In this document: in pieces, positions 1 through 8,976 of the stretch
Layout: every line of letters begins with the position of its first letter
Position numbering within the stretch: position 1 is the first letter of the stretch
Position numbers and translations under genes: made by a program
The notes under the pieces: generated by a model
What the model was told of the DNA's origin: nothing
Seen by the model: the letters and a program-made list of their open reading frames with translations, nothing else
Database searches by the model: none
Assembly: GCA_019635435.1 (NCBI GenBank)
Contig: JAHBZM010000001.1
Span: forward strand, 3,100,001-3,164,000
Direction: 5' to 3'
DNA length: 64,000 nucleotides
From: Ramlibacter sp.
GTDB lineage: Bacteria; Pseudomonadota; Gammaproteobacteria; Burkholderiales; Burkholderiaceae_C

Positions 1-42
1 CAGGTGATCGGCTTCATCGACCAGGCGCCAGCGGCCCTCTGA
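1..42 (+). CDS. 3' end of an unidentified gene
   Basis: Frame 1 is open from the window edge and ends in TGA at 40-42, giving a 13-residue tail (QVIGFIDQAPAAL). The codons are GC-rich and end mostly in G or C, as real genes here do. The gene would converge on the DUF4261 gene that ends at 55. Thirteen residues cannot identify a family, and the frame could be open by chance. Confidence 0.35.
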   Translation, partial: QVIGFIDQAPAAL

Positions 43-54
43 GCCGGCGGCTGC

Positions 55-876
55 CTAGGGATAGGCGATGCGGTACACGGTCTGCCCCGGATTCCAGTAC
101 GACGGCGCCTTGCGCACCACGATGGACTGCGATGCCGATTCGCCGATGGTGTCGCCGTCCTGAATGACAGGGCCCTTGGTCAGCAGGTAGTTCACCATGC
201 CGGCCGCCAGCGCAAACAGCGACCGCCCGTCCACCGGCGCGTTCCTGCACTCGATCTCAAGCAGGTCAAACCCCTGCATGCCGCTGGTCGAAATCGCCCA
301 GCCAGCCAGCGGATCATGGCTCAGCCGGAAGTGAACCCACAGCATGATGGGCAACCGTTCGCGGCTTGCGCTGGCGCCCTGCCTGAGGAAGTCATCGCGC
401 GACTGCAGGCTTTCGCCCCAGTAGCTGGCGATGGCATTCGCATCCATGAGCGAGGCCATGGCCTGGGTCAGCAGCAGCGCGGCATCCACCTTGCCCAGGG
501 TGGTTCCCATCAACGTCACGACCAGATGGGCCTTGTGGGGGGTGACCGCCTCGCAGGCCGTTTTCCAATACCAGGCCTGGCGGCAAATGGGGTCCAGCTC
601 CTGGTTGGGAATCGGGCGGTCCACCAGCATCACGGCCACCGTCCCGCCGCTGACGCGCATCACAAAGGCCTGCGGGTCCTGCGCCGGCACGGCGGTGACC
701 GGCTGCGCATCCCCCAGCCGGGTGCGCAAGCTGGCGGCGACCTTTTCCGCTGACGGCAGCGCCGGTTCGGCAAGCACCACGAACGCCAGGGCCTGGATCG
801 AGGCCGGGGCCGGATCGGCGGCATGGGCTCCGGTGGCCAGGGCAAGAAAGACGCACAGCGCGATGACAGATTTCAT
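55..876 (-). CDS. Secreted DUF4261-like protein
   Basis: A 273-residue protein beginning with a clear signal peptide (MKSVIALCVFLALATGAHA, cleavage near residue 20). I start it at the ATG at 876; another ATG seven codons upstream would put charged residues before the signal. The body has a conserved-looking core, DANAIASYWGES around the middle, then PIMLWVHFRLS, GFDLLEIE and GPVIQDGDTIGES towards the C-terminus. From memory this resembles DUF4261 domains, whose function is unknown and which are usually cytoplasmic. The signal peptide is therefore unusual and suggests a periplasmic role. Its gene is co-directional with, and 36 bp beyond, the next secreted protein gene, so the two may be one transcript. 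Confidence 0.75.
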   Translation of the reverse strand: MKSVIALCVFLALATGAHAADPAPASIQALAFVVLAEPALPSAEKVAASLRTRLGDAQPVTAVPAQDPQAFVMRVSGGTVAVMLVDRPIPNQELDPICRQAWYWKTACEAVTPHKAHLVVTLMGTTLGKVDAALLLTQAMASLMDANAIASYWGESLQSRDDFLRQGASASRERLPIMLWVHFRLSHDPLAGWAISTSGMQGFDLLEIECRNAPVDGRSLFALAAGMVNYLLTKGPVIQDGDTIGESASQSIVVRKAPSYWNPGQTVYRIAYP

Positions 877-912
877 CGCTCCGAGTATCCGCGACAAACC
901 TGCCGGGCCAAT

Positions 913-2277
913 TCACGAGCAGGATTGGTTGGGCCGGCACTGTCCCGCATTGCAATGCTCGCTGGACTGGCACAGCGAGCATTGCTGCCGGGTTGCCATG
1001 CCGGGCAGTGACAGCAACTCCTGGTAGGTAAAGCCCAGCGTGGTGAACACCGTTTTGTAGATGGCTGAATTCAGGAGGTTATTGGCGCACAGCCGCCCCG
1101 TCGCAAAGTCTCCGTCATTGAACGTCGCGCTGGAGGTCAGCAATTGGGTCGTGGTGTCATAGTAGGTTTTGCTGTTCCAGAACCAGCCAGCGTAGTGAAG
1201 GTATGTGATCCGGTTCGCCGGAGCGGATGCGGCACTGTAGGTCGCGGCATCGGCCTGGCTGTATGCGTGGCCACCGCCCCCCAGATGGGTGTCCGTGGGC
1301 GCGTAGAAAACCACTGTCGCCACGTAAGGCAGCAAATCCCTGTAGAGCTGCTTCCTGTAGGCCAGGGCACCCGTGGTGCTCAGCGTGGTCAGTTGCTGCG
1401 ACGAGATTCCGGATGAATACATCCCAATCTGGGTGTACAGCGAATAATCCGCAATGATCGTCGCCTGCAGGCTGGCCATTTGCGTCGCGATTCCAGCAAA
1501 TGCCGCTGGCAGACGGTTCTCAAGACTCGATGCGGCTGCGCTTACCGTATTGGGGACCGATCCTCCGTTTGACGCACTCGAAAGATTCATCAGCGCGGTG
1601 ATGGCCACCGGGCCCCAGGGACTGATGTCGCCCAGGCCGGTATTGAAGACGTCCTGGAGCACGTCTGAAATGGATTTCTCGATCACGGCCCCCGTGTTCA
1701 CCGTCACAGGCTGATTCGGCAGGGACAGCTCGAGCACGGCCGCGGAGACGATCGCGTCATTCTGGATGAACAGCGGATTGGTGTAATAAGTGGCGATCGA
1801 GTTGAAAAGCGCGCCGACATCGCCCACGGACTGGATCTCATGCTTGAGCTGCGTCTTGACGGCCTCGAAGTCTGCCGCCGTGCATCCGCAGGCCGCGCTG
1901 AATGACGGCCACGGCAGCGTTCCCCAGTCGATATTGGCGGCGCCGTAGAGTGATCGGATGTTGCCGTTGCTGCCGGGGTAGAGCTGGTTGCTCAGCCACG
2001 TGAACGCGGTCAGGCTGTCACCTGTGTACTGGGGGGCATGGACCGGACTGGAAGCCTCCACGCAGAAGAACGGCCGCAAATTGCCCGTGGCCCCAGCACC
2101 CGCGAAGAAGGCCAGCGTGGCCGCATTGATATTGGGCTGACCCTTGGTGCAATGGCTGCCGGTTGCCTGCACGACGTTGCTGTCAAAAGCTGGTCGGGCC
2201 AGCAGCGCCGCGGCACTCACATGCAGCGAACAGGCCCACAAGGCCCCGAACATCATGAGATTCCTGATCTTGCTCAC
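913..2277 (-). CDS. Secreted protein of unknown function, Cys-rich tail
   Basis: I do not recognise this 454-residue protein. A GTG start at 2277 fits best: a strong purine-rich site (AAGGGGGTG) lies just upstream and the start opens a signal peptide (NLMMFGALWACSLHVSAAAL). The mature part is rich in Ser, Thr, Ala, Asn and Tyr and poor in charge, typical of surface or exported proteins. An early Cys pair (GSHCTKG, RPFFCVE), a CGC motif near residue 125 and a C-terminal cluster (QQCSLCQSSEHCNAGQC) suggest disulfides or metal binding. There are no membrane helices after the signal. It may be co-transcribed with the DUF4261-like gene downstream and the TPR gene upstream. Confidence 0.7.
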   Translation of the reverse strand: MSKIRNLMMFGALWACSLHVSAAALLARPAFDSNVVQATGSHCTKGQPNINAATLAFFAGAGATGNLRPFFCVEASSPVHAPQYTGDSLTAFTWLSNQLYPGSNGNIRSLYGAANIDWGTLPWPSFSAACGCTAADFEAVKTQLKHEIQSVGDVGALFNSIATYYTNPLFIQNDAIVSAAVLELSLPNQPVTVNTGAVIEKSISDVLQDVFNTGLGDISPWGPVAITALMNLSSASNGGSVPNTVSAAASSLENRLPAAFAGIATQMASLQATIIADYSLYTQIGMYSSGISSQQLTTLSTTGALAYRKQLYRDLLPYVATVVFYAPTDTHLGGGGHAYSQADAATYSAASAPANRITYLHYAGWFWNSKTYYDTTTQLLTSSATFNDGDFATGRLCANNLLNSAIYKTVFTTLGFTYQELLSLPGMATRQQCSLCQSSEHCNAGQCRPNQSCS

Positions 2278-2365
2278 AATCCACCCCCTTCCCACATCAT
2301 TGGAATATGCCGGGGCGCCTGCCGCGCCCTCGGCGCTTTGGTGAACCCAAGGGTTCCATTCCAGT

Positions 2366-3970
2366 CTAGGCTGTGGCCCCAGGGACCGCATCCTCCATGT
2401 GTAGGAGCCAATGACGCAAGGCGGAGTCAACACGGGCCACCTGGGCCGCCCTTGCCTCCCCGAACCCACGCCGGAACAGCCGCATGCTCGGGTACCAGGG
2501 CGAATCGTCGCGCTCCAGCAGCCAGCGCCAGTCGGGGTTGGGCGGCAGCATCACCCACACGGGTCGGGCGAGCGCGCCGGCCAGATGGGCCACGGCACTG
2601 TCAATGGTGATGACCAGATCGAGGCCTTCGATCATCGCGGCGCTGTCGGCAAAATCATGCCAGTCGGCCGTGAGGTCCACCAGCCGCCCGCCGGCCAGAC
2701 GCGGGTCGTCAGGCGCCACGTCGGTGAAGCCGCCGCCGTCCGACTTTTGCAGGCTGAAGCACTGCACGCCATCCAGGCCGGTCAGCGCAAGCAAGTCGCT
2801 CAAGGGCATGCTGCGGTTGCGGTTGTTGACCTGCACCGGCGCGCCGGCCCAGGCCAGCCCGACCTTGAACTGGCCAGCCCAGGGGCGAAGCCGCTCCCGC
2901 CACTGCGCGCGCCGTGCATCGGGCGCCCGCAGGTAGGGCACGGTGGCAGGCACCGTGGCCAGCGTGGTGCCGTAATGCAGTGGCAGGTCCAGCAGTGCCA
3001 CATGGCCATCGGCCACGAGGTCCGTGCCGGGCTTGAAGCAGACCACGCCCGGCATGCCTTCCACCAAGGCAATGAGTTCGGGCTGCACCACGGCCTGCAC
3101 GGTGGCGCCATCGGCCTGCAGCTGCGCGGCATAGCGGATGAACTGGATCACATCGCCCAGGCCCTGCTCGGCGTACACCAGCAGGCGCTTGCCCCGCAGC
3201 GGCTGCCGGGCCGGGCCCTGCCACTCCAGCGCCGGCTGGAAGAAGCGCGGGCGCACCATGCGATCCGTGTCGTTCCAGCGGGACTGGTAGAGGGCCCAGC
3301 CCTCTTCCAGCCGGCCCGCCAGCAGCAGCGCCAGCGCCAGGTCCACCTGGGCCAGCGCAAACCCGGGCTGCAACTGCAAGGCCCGGCGCAGCGCGGCTTC
3401 GGCCTCGTCGAGCCGGTTCAGGTGGAGCAGCGCGGTACCCAGAATGCGCACCGCATAGGGATGGTCGGGCGCCAGCGCGACCGCCTGGCGGGCATGGGTC
3501 AGCGTGCCCTCATGGTCCTCCAGGCGCCACAGCACGCCGGCGAGGTTGACATGCGCCTCCATGAAGCCGGGCTCCCGCGCCAGGGCCTCACGGTACTGGG
3601 TGGCGGCCTCGTCCAGCCGGCCCGCCTGTTCCAGGCAGAAGCCATGGTGCAGCAGCGTGGCCCGGTCGCGCGCCTGGAGATCGCCATACAGGCGCTGGTA
3701 GACCGGCAGCGCCTGGGCGTACTGCCGCTGGGCCAGCAGCAGGTTGGCCAGGTCATGCGCCGGGGCGGGCGCCTCGGGCGCCACGCGGCAGGCATCATTG
3801 AGCCAGGCCACCGCCGCCCAGACATCCCCCGTGCCGGCGCTGGCACGGGCCAGGCCCAGCCGGGCTTCGAGCGAGACAGGGTCCTGCGCCAGGGCCTGGC
3901 CGAACGCGGCCAGCGCTTCGTGAAAGCGGCCCGACCCCAGCAGCGCAGCGCCCTGCGCCAGCGGCGTCAT
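2366..3970 (-). CDS. TPR protein with glycosyltransferase-like C-terminal domain
   Basis: About 534 residues. The N-terminal 230 are consecutive tetratricopeptide repeats (patterns such as GRFHEALAAFGQAL, GRLDEAATQYREAL, NRLDEAEAALRRAL). After a short linker, KRLLVYAEQGLGDVIQFIRY opens a Rossmann-like half, and DLVITIDSAVAHLAGAL plus PVWVMLPPNPDWRW near the end match the sugar-nucleotide site region of GT9-like or TPR-linked transferases. Proteins of this build are usually annotated as TPR glycosyltransferases; the acceptor is unknown. I prefer the ATG at 3970; a TTG 18 bp upstream overlaps the stop of the alpha-E gene and has no ribosome site. It follows the alpha-E gene by 14 bp, so it is probably in the same transcript. 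Confidence 0.8.
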   Translation of the reverse strand: MTPLAQGAALLGSGRFHEALAAFGQALAQDPVSLEARLGLARASAGTGDVWAAVAWLNDACRVAPEAPAPAHDLANLLLAQRQYAQALPVYQRLYGDLQARDRATLLHHGFCLEQAGRLDEAATQYREALAREPGFMEAHVNLAGVLWRLEDHEGTLTHARQAVALAPDHPYAVRILGTALLHLNRLDEAEAALRRALQLQPGFALAQVDLALALLLAGRLEEGWALYQSRWNDTDRMVRPRFFQPALEWQGPARQPLRGKRLLVYAEQGLGDVIQFIRYAAQLQADGATVQAVVQPELIALVEGMPGVVCFKPGTDLVADGHVALLDLPLHYGTTLATVPATVPYLRAPDARRAQWRERLRPWAGQFKVGLAWAGAPVQVNNRNRSMPLSDLLALTGLDGVQCFSLQKSDGGGFTDVAPDDPRLAGGRLVDLTADWHDFADSAAMIEGLDLVITIDSAVAHLAGALARPVWVMLPPNPDWRWLLERDDSPWYPSMRLFRRGFGEARAAQVARVDSALRHWLLHMEDAVPGATA

Positions 3971-3984
3971 GGCCCCGCCATCTT

Positions 3985-4944
3985 TCAAGCGCTGACGGGC
4001 ACCAGGAAGTCGCGGCTGATGCGTCCGCCCAGTTCGTTCACCCGGTCCAGGAACTGCGTGAGGAAAGCATGCAGGCCGGTGGCCAGGATCTCGTCAATGT
4101 GGCCCCACTTGAGGTCGGCCCGCAGCTTGCCGGCGCGGCGGATGGTTTCGGCCGACTGGTCGTTGGCCAGCATTTCGAGGTTGGCCACCACCTCGTTGAG
4201 ACTGGCATGCAGGGAGCGCGGCATGTCCTGGCGCAGGATCAGCAGTTCAGCCACGCGCTCGGGCTTGATCACGTCACGATAGACCTTGCGGTAGATCTCG
4301 AAGCCGCTGACGCTGCGCAGGATCGAGCTCCAGTGGTAGAAGTCGTACTCCTGGTCCTGCTCGGTGGCCGTGCCAAAGAAGTCGCTTTGCACGGCGTGGA
4401 ATTTCACGTCCACCAGCCGGGCCGTGTTGTCAGCCCGCTCCAGAAAGGTGCCCAGACGCATGAAGTGCAGCGCCTCGTCCATGAGCATGGTGCCCACGGT
4501 CACGCCACGCGACAGGTGCGACCGGAACTTCACCCATTCAAAGAACTGGCCCGGGTCGCGCTCGAACTGGCCGGTGCGCAGCATGCGGTTGACCTCCAGC
4601 CAGGTCTGGTTCTGCGTCTCCCAGGCCTCGGTGGTGAGCGTGCCGCGCACGGCGCGCGCGTTCTCGCGCGCGGCCTTCAGGCACGAGACGATGGACGAAG
4701 GGTTGTCGTCATCCTTGACCATGAACTCCATCACGCGCGCGGCGTCCACCTCGCCGTGCTTGGCGGTGTACGACGGCAGCAGTTCGCTGATGGACAGCAG
4801 GCCCTGCCAGCCCACCTGGGCCACGGCGGTGGACTGCGGCAGCAGCGAGGTCTGGTAGTTGACGTCGAGCATGCGCGCGGTGTTTTCGGCGCGCTCGGTG
4901 TAGCGGGACATCCAGAAGAGGTGGTCGGCCGTACGGGAAAGCAT
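3985..4944 (-). CDS. Alpha-E domain protein (DUF403), set A
   Basis: A 319-residue, nearly all-helical protein starting MLSRTADHLFWMSRYTERAE, the hallmark opening of alpha-E (DUF403) proteins. GGAGG lies 8 bp before the ATG, and the upstream ATP-grasp stop is only 2 bp away, so the two are translated together. In the family, alpha-E accompanies circularly permuted ATP-grasp enzymes and transglutaminase-like peptidases. Iyer and colleagues predicted that such sets make and remove peptide tags on proteins or small molecules, but no reaction has been firmly assigned to alpha-E. A second copy forms the C-terminal domain of the fusion at 16670-19291. Confidence 0.92.
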   Translation of the reverse strand: MLSRTADHLFWMSRYTERAENTARMLDVNYQTSLLPQSTAVAQVGWQGLLSISELLPSYTAKHGEVDAARVMEFMVKDDDNPSSIVSCLKAARENARAVRGTLTTEAWETQNQTWLEVNRMLRTGQFERDPGQFFEWVKFRSHLSRGVTVGTMLMDEALHFMRLGTFLERADNTARLVDVKFHAVQSDFFGTATEQDQEYDFYHWSSILRSVSGFEIYRKVYRDVIKPERVAELLILRQDMPRSLHASLNEVVANLEMLANDQSAETIRRAGKLRADLKWGHIDEILATGLHAFLTQFLDRVNELGGRISRDFLVPVSA

Positions 4945-4946
4945 GT

Positions 4947-6446
4947 TCAGACCTCCAGGATCCAGGTGTCCTTGGTGCCACCACCCTGGGACGAATTGAC
5001 AACCAGCGAACCTTCCTTGAGGGCCACGCGCGTCAGGCCACCGGGGACCATCTGCACCTCGCGGCCACTGAGCACAAACGGGCGCAGGTCGATGTGACGC
5101 GGCGCCACGCCGCTTTCCACGAAGGTGGGGCAGCTGGACAGGCTGAGCGTGGGCTGGGCGATGTAGCCGCCCGGGTTGGCCAGGATCGCCTTGCGGAAAT
5201 CCTCGATCTCGGCCTGGGTCGAGGCCGGACCGACCAGCATGCCGTAGCCACCCGCGCCGTGGACCTCCTTGACCACGAGGTCCTTGAGGTTGGCCAGCGT
5301 GTACTTCAGGTCGTCCGGGTTGCGGCACATGTAGGTGGGCACGTTGTTCAGGATGGGCTTCTCGCCCAGGTAGAACTCGATCATCTTGGGCACATAGGGG
5401 TAGATCGACTTGTCGTCGGCCACGCCCGTCCCAATGGCATTGCAGATGCTCACGTTGCCCGCCTGGTAGGCATCAAGCAGGCCGGCGCAGCCCAGCGTGC
5501 TGGTGGGCCGGAACACCGAGGGGTCCAGGAAGTCGTCGTCGACGCGGCGGTAGATCACGTCCACCCGCACCGGGCCGCGCGTGGTGCGCATGTAGACAAA
5601 GCGGTCCTTGACGATCAGGTCCTGGCCCTCGACCAGCTCAATGCCCATCTGCTGGGCCAGGAACGCGTGCTCGAAATACGCGCTGTTGTACATGCCCGGG
5701 GTCAGCACCACCACGGTCGGGTCGGCCACGCCGGGCTGGGCCGAGGCCCTCAGCGTCTCCAGCAGCAGGTCGGGGTAGTGCATGACCGGTGCCACGCGGT
5801 GGCTGGAGAACAGGTCGGGAAACAGCCGCATCATCATCTTGCGGTCTTCCAGCATGTAGCTCACGCCACTGGGCACGCGCAGGTTGTCCTCGAGCACGTA
5901 GTACTCGCCCTCGCCCTTGGCGTTGGGGGCGCGCACGATGTCCACGCCCGCGATGTGCGAGTACACATGGTGCGGCACGTAGACCCCCGCCATCTCCTTG
6001 CGGTACTGGGCGTTGTTCAGGATCTGCTCGGCCGGGATGATGCCGGCCTTGATGATGTCCTGCTCGTGGTAGACGTCGTGCAGGAAGCGGTTGAGGGCCG
6101 TGACGCGCTGGACCAGCCCCTGCTCCATGCTGGCCCATTCGTGGGCCGGGATGATGCGCGGAATCAGGTCAAAAGGAATCAGCCGCTCGGTGCCCGAGCC
6201 GTCCTCGTCCTTGGCGCCATACACCGCAAAGGTGATGCCGACCCGCCGGAAGATCATCTCGGCCTCCTCGCGGCGGTCGCGCATCACGTCCTCGGGCTGG
6301 CGCGCGAGCCATCGCGCATACGCCTGGTAGTGCGCGCGGACATCAGCGTCCTGGCCTGGGCCCGGTAGGGAGCCCTGAGATTGGCCTTGTTTCTGGGTTT
6401 GACCGGTGCCCGGCAGCCGGGCATACATCTCGTCGAATTTCTGCAT
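4947..6446 (-). CDS. Circularly permuted ATP-grasp protein (DUF404/DUF407), set A
   Basis: A 499-residue protein of the circularly permuted ATP-grasp type 2 family, predicted to join an amino group to a carboxylate using ATP. Supporting stretches are RRVGITFAVYG near residue 90, RIIPAHEWASMEQGLVQR, YVLEDNLRVPSGVSYMLE, VVVLTPGMYNSAYFEHAFLA, DVIYRRVDDDFLDP and VVKEVHGAGGYGM. These acidic and glycine-rich motifs are shared with the fusion protein at 16670. The start at 6446 is chosen because AGGAG lies 9 bp upstream; ten further in-frame codons exist before it. It is first in a run with alpha-E and the TPR gene. Substrate and partner are unknown. Confidence 0.92.
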   Translation of the reverse strand: MQKFDEMYARLPGTGQTQKQGQSQGSLPGPGQDADVRAHYQAYARWLARQPEDVMRDRREEAEMIFRRVGITFAVYGAKDEDGSGTERLIPFDLIPRIIPAHEWASMEQGLVQRVTALNRFLHDVYHEQDIIKAGIIPAEQILNNAQYRKEMAGVYVPHHVYSHIAGVDIVRAPNAKGEGEYYVLEDNLRVPSGVSYMLEDRKMMMRLFPDLFSSHRVAPVMHYPDLLLETLRASAQPGVADPTVVVLTPGMYNSAYFEHAFLAQQMGIELVEGQDLIVKDRFVYMRTTRGPVRVDVIYRRVDDDFLDPSVFRPTSTLGCAGLLDAYQAGNVSICNAIGTGVADDKSIYPYVPKMIEFYLGEKPILNNVPTYMCRNPDDLKYTLANLKDLVVKEVHGAGGYGMLVGPASTQAEIEDFRKAILANPGGYIAQPTLSLSSCPTFVESGVAPRHIDLRPFVLSGREVQMVPGGLTRVALKEGSLVVNSSQGGGTKDTWILEV

Positions 6447-6506
6447 AAAGGCTATCTCCTGTTCCCAGCATAGCAAGTTCCGGGCCTTCGTCCACGCATT
6501 ACTTGA

Positions 6507-8909
6507 CTAGGGTATGCGATGGTTCCAGTAGCGCCGCGCCATGTCGCGCTGGCAGTCCACGGCTTGCGGTTCGGCCGAGCGCCAGCGCGCCGCGCCACAG
6601 TGCGGTGAATCGATCACGCGAACGCCGCGCGCGGCGTAGCGGGCCAGCACCACGGGCGCCGGATGGCCAAAGCGGTTGCGATAGCCCGCCTGCGCCAGCG
6701 CGACGCGCGGCTGCACCGCGTCCAGGAACTCATCGCTCGACGAGGTCTTGCTGCCATGGTGCGGCATGAGCAGCACATCGGCCGGCAGCGCCGCGCCGGC
6801 GGCCACCAGTGCCGCCTCCTGGGGCTGCTCGATGTCGCCCGCCAGCAGCGCCGCCTGCCGGCCGTTGGCCACGCGCAGCACACAGCTCATGGCATTGGGC
6901 TTGCGCGGCGCGGCGTAGTCAGTGGCCGGCGGGTGCACGATGTCGAACCGCACGCCGTCCCACTCCCAGTGCTGGCCCGCCACGCAGCGCGTGGCGGCAC
7001 GCAGCATCTGAAGTTCGTGGCCGGCCTCGATCGAGCTGAGCAGCGCGGCCTGTGGCTGCATGGCCAACACCGCGGGGGCTCCGCCCGTGTGGTCGCTGTC
7101 GCGGTGGCTCAGCAGCAAGGTGTCCACCCGCTCGCCCAGCGCGCGCAGCAGCGGCACCAGCACCCGGTGCCCGGCATCGCTGTCACGGCTGTAGCGCGGC
7201 CCGGCGTCGTAGACCAGGGTGTGGGCGGCGGTGCGCACGATCACCGCATTGCCCTGCCCGATGTCGGCGGCCAGCAGTTCGAACTCGCCCGGCGCCGGCC
7301 GCGGCGCCTGCCACAGGAACACCGGCAGCAGCAACGGGGCGCCCAGCGCACGCAGGGGCCCCGGCAGGCGCATGGCCAGCAGCAGCCCGCCCAGCACGCC
7401 CGCCGCCCCGGCCCACAGCGGCGCGGCCGCCACCGACACGGTGGCAAACGGCAGTGCCGCCAGCCACTGCAGCCCGGTGCCAAGCACCTGCACGGCCAGC
7501 GCGGCCGCGTCCCACAGCGGGCGCCATGCCACGCCCGCCAGTGCCAGCGGGGTCACCACCAGCGTGACCCAGGGAATGGCCAGCAGGTTGGCCAACAGGC
7601 CCACGACCGAGACCTGGCCAAACAGCAGCAGGGTCAGGGGCGTCAAGGCCACGGTGACCACCCCCTGTTCCCGCAAAAGAGCACGAAATCGGGCTGTAGT
7701 CCTTGCCGGACGGCCATGGTCTGCTCCTGAATCTGTAGCAAACAGCACGCCCACCGCGACGAAGCTGAGCCAGAAGCCGGCCTGCGTCAGGGCCCACGGG
7801 TCCAGCAGCAGCACCGCCGCGCAGGCCAGCAGCCAGACCATGGGCCAGGGCCAGCGGCGCCCCGACAGGCGCAGCAGGCCCACAGTCGCGAGCATGGTGA
7901 CCGTGCGCTGCGACGGCACGCCCCAGCCGCTGAACAGCGCGTAGGCCCCGGCCAGCGCGATCCCGCCCAGCAGCGCGGCGTGCGGCGCCGGCCACCCCAG
8001 GCACAGCCGGGGGCTGCGCCGCCACAGGGCCCCCACCAGCGCGCCCGCCGCCCAGGCGAACATGGTGATGTGCAGGCCGGAGATGCTCATCAAGTGGGCC
8101 ACGCCCGTGGCGCGGAACACGTCCCAGTCGGCGCGCTCGATGGCGGCCTGGTCGCCCGTGACCAGCGCCGCCACGATGCCGGCCTGGGGCCGGTCGGCCA
8201 GCCGCGCAAAGATGGCGTCGCGCGTGGCCTGGCGGGCCTGCTCCACCGGGTACTGCCAGGTGGCGGCCAGCCGCTGCGGGGCCGCGTCCCTGGCGCCGTC
8301 GCGCACATAGCCGGTGGCGCGCAGGCCCTGCTCCCACAGCCACAGCTCGTAGTCGAACCCATGCGGGTTGAGGTTGCCGTGTGGCGCCTTGGGCCGCACC
8401 GTGAACTGCCAGCGCTCACCGGCGCGCAGCTCGGCGGGCGGGCGTGCCGGCTCGCCTGGTGCCTGCCCGGAGTACCAGCCCAGCAGCAGTTGCGGCGGGA
8501 CAGTCACCGTCGCGCCGTCCAGCCACGCGGCCTGCACCGCCAGCCTGAAGCGCAGGCCCGTCTCGCTGCGCTGTGGCATCGCAGCGACAACGCCTTCGAC
8601 CCGCAGGTCGCGCCCCTCCAGTGCGGGCGCCAGGGCCTGGCGCTCCAGCGCCCCGGCGCGCAGCCCGCAAAGCGCCGCCACCAGGACCGACGCGGCCGCG
8701 AAAACCACGGCAACCTGGCGCCAGCCAGCTACTCTTTTGATAGCGCCATGTACAAGCAGGGCAAGGGCTACAGCCGCCAGCGCGGCGTAAGTTCCAGCCG
8801 GCCACAGCTGCGCCTGCTGTAATTGCGCGGCCGTGCCCACCACCACCCCCGCGAGCAAGGGCGGAAGGCGTCCTGGCCCGCCCTCCCCGGGATGCATCGT
8901 GTTCGGCAT
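6507..8909 (-). CDS. comEC: ComEC/Rec2-type DNA uptake channel
   Basis: About 800 residues, the usual ComEC size. The N-terminus carries membrane helices and an OB-like extracellular segment. The competence domain follows (FRATGVAHLMSISGLHITMF near residue 265, then many helices). The C-terminal metallo-beta-lactamase domain shows LLLSHRDSDHTGG near residue 600 and LLMPHHGSKTSSSDEF further on. The protein moves single-stranded DNA across the inner membrane during transformation. Start uncertain: ATGs at 8909 and 8897 are both possible. Two copies of the dispersed palindromic element lie in frame, near residues 45-61 and 391-409. Both fall in or next to membrane segments where an insertion might be tolerated. 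The gene is divergent from the DUF2126 gene. Confidence 0.93.
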   Translation of the reverse strand: MPNTMHPGEGGPGRLPPLLAGVVVGTAAQLQQAQLWPAGTYAALAAVALALLVHGAIKRVAGWRQVAVVFAAASVLVAALCGLRAGALERQALAPALEGRDLRVEGVVAAMPQRSETGLRFRLAVQAAWLDGATVTVPPQLLLGWYSGQAPGEPARPPAELRAGERWQFTVRPKAPHGNLNPHGFDYELWLWEQGLRATGYVRDGARDAAPQRLAATWQYPVEQARQATRDAIFARLADRPQAGIVAALVTGDQAAIERADWDVFRATGVAHLMSISGLHITMFAWAAGALVGALWRRSPRLCLGWPAPHAALLGGIALAGAYALFSGWGVPSQRTVTMLATVGLLRLSGRRWPWPMVWLLACAAVLLLDPWALTQAGFWLSFVAVGVLFATDSGADHGRPARTTARFRALLREQGVVTVALTPLTLLLFGQVSVVGLLANLLAIPWVTLVVTPLALAGVAWRPLWDAAALAVQVLGTGLQWLAALPFATVSVAAAPLWAGAAGVLGGLLLAMRLPGPLRALGAPLLLPVFLWQAPRPAPGEFELLAADIGQGNAVIVRTAAHTLVYDAGPRYSRDSDAGHRVLVPLLRALGERVDTLLLSHRDSDHTGGAPAVLAMQPQAALLSSIEAGHELQMLRAATRCVAGQHWEWDGVRFDIVHPPATDYAAPRKPNAMSCVLRVANGRQAALLAGDIEQPQEAALVAAGAALPADVLLMPHHGSKTSSSDEFLDAVQPRVALAQAGYRNRFGHPAPVVLARYAARGVRVIDSPHCGAARWRSAEPQAVDCQRDMARRYWNHRIP
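7685..7739 (-). repeat. Dispersed palindromic element, copy A (inside comEC)
   Basis: Read on the minus strand it runs from GCTACAGATTC to AGGACTACAGCCCGATTTC, the same arrangement as copies D, G, I and J: a GCTAC start, a variable middle, then a GGACT..AGCC core and a GATTT tail. It keeps the comEC frame and encodes residues about 391-409, a polar stretch between two hydrophobic segments. Confidence 0.65.
8728..8778 (+). repeat. Dispersed palindromic element, copy B (inside comEC 5' end)
   Basis: GCTACTCTTTTGATAGC opens the element, followed by GCCATGTACAAGCAGGGC and GGGCTACAGCC. It lies antisense to comEC and encodes residues about 45-61 in frame. The first hairpin is imperfect. Confidence 0.6.
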
Positions 8910-8976
8910 GACGTCATGCTCAACGCGCCATGCGATGCTCACGCCGACTGGCTCGGGACTTGCTAGTATCCATTGC

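Noticed and set aside
2411..4282. Long plus-strand open frame of over 600 codons opposite the TPR and alpha-E genes
   Set aside because: It is antisense to two convincing genes, with odd composition (His, Gln, Arg rich) from GC-skewed codons, and no domain is recognisable.
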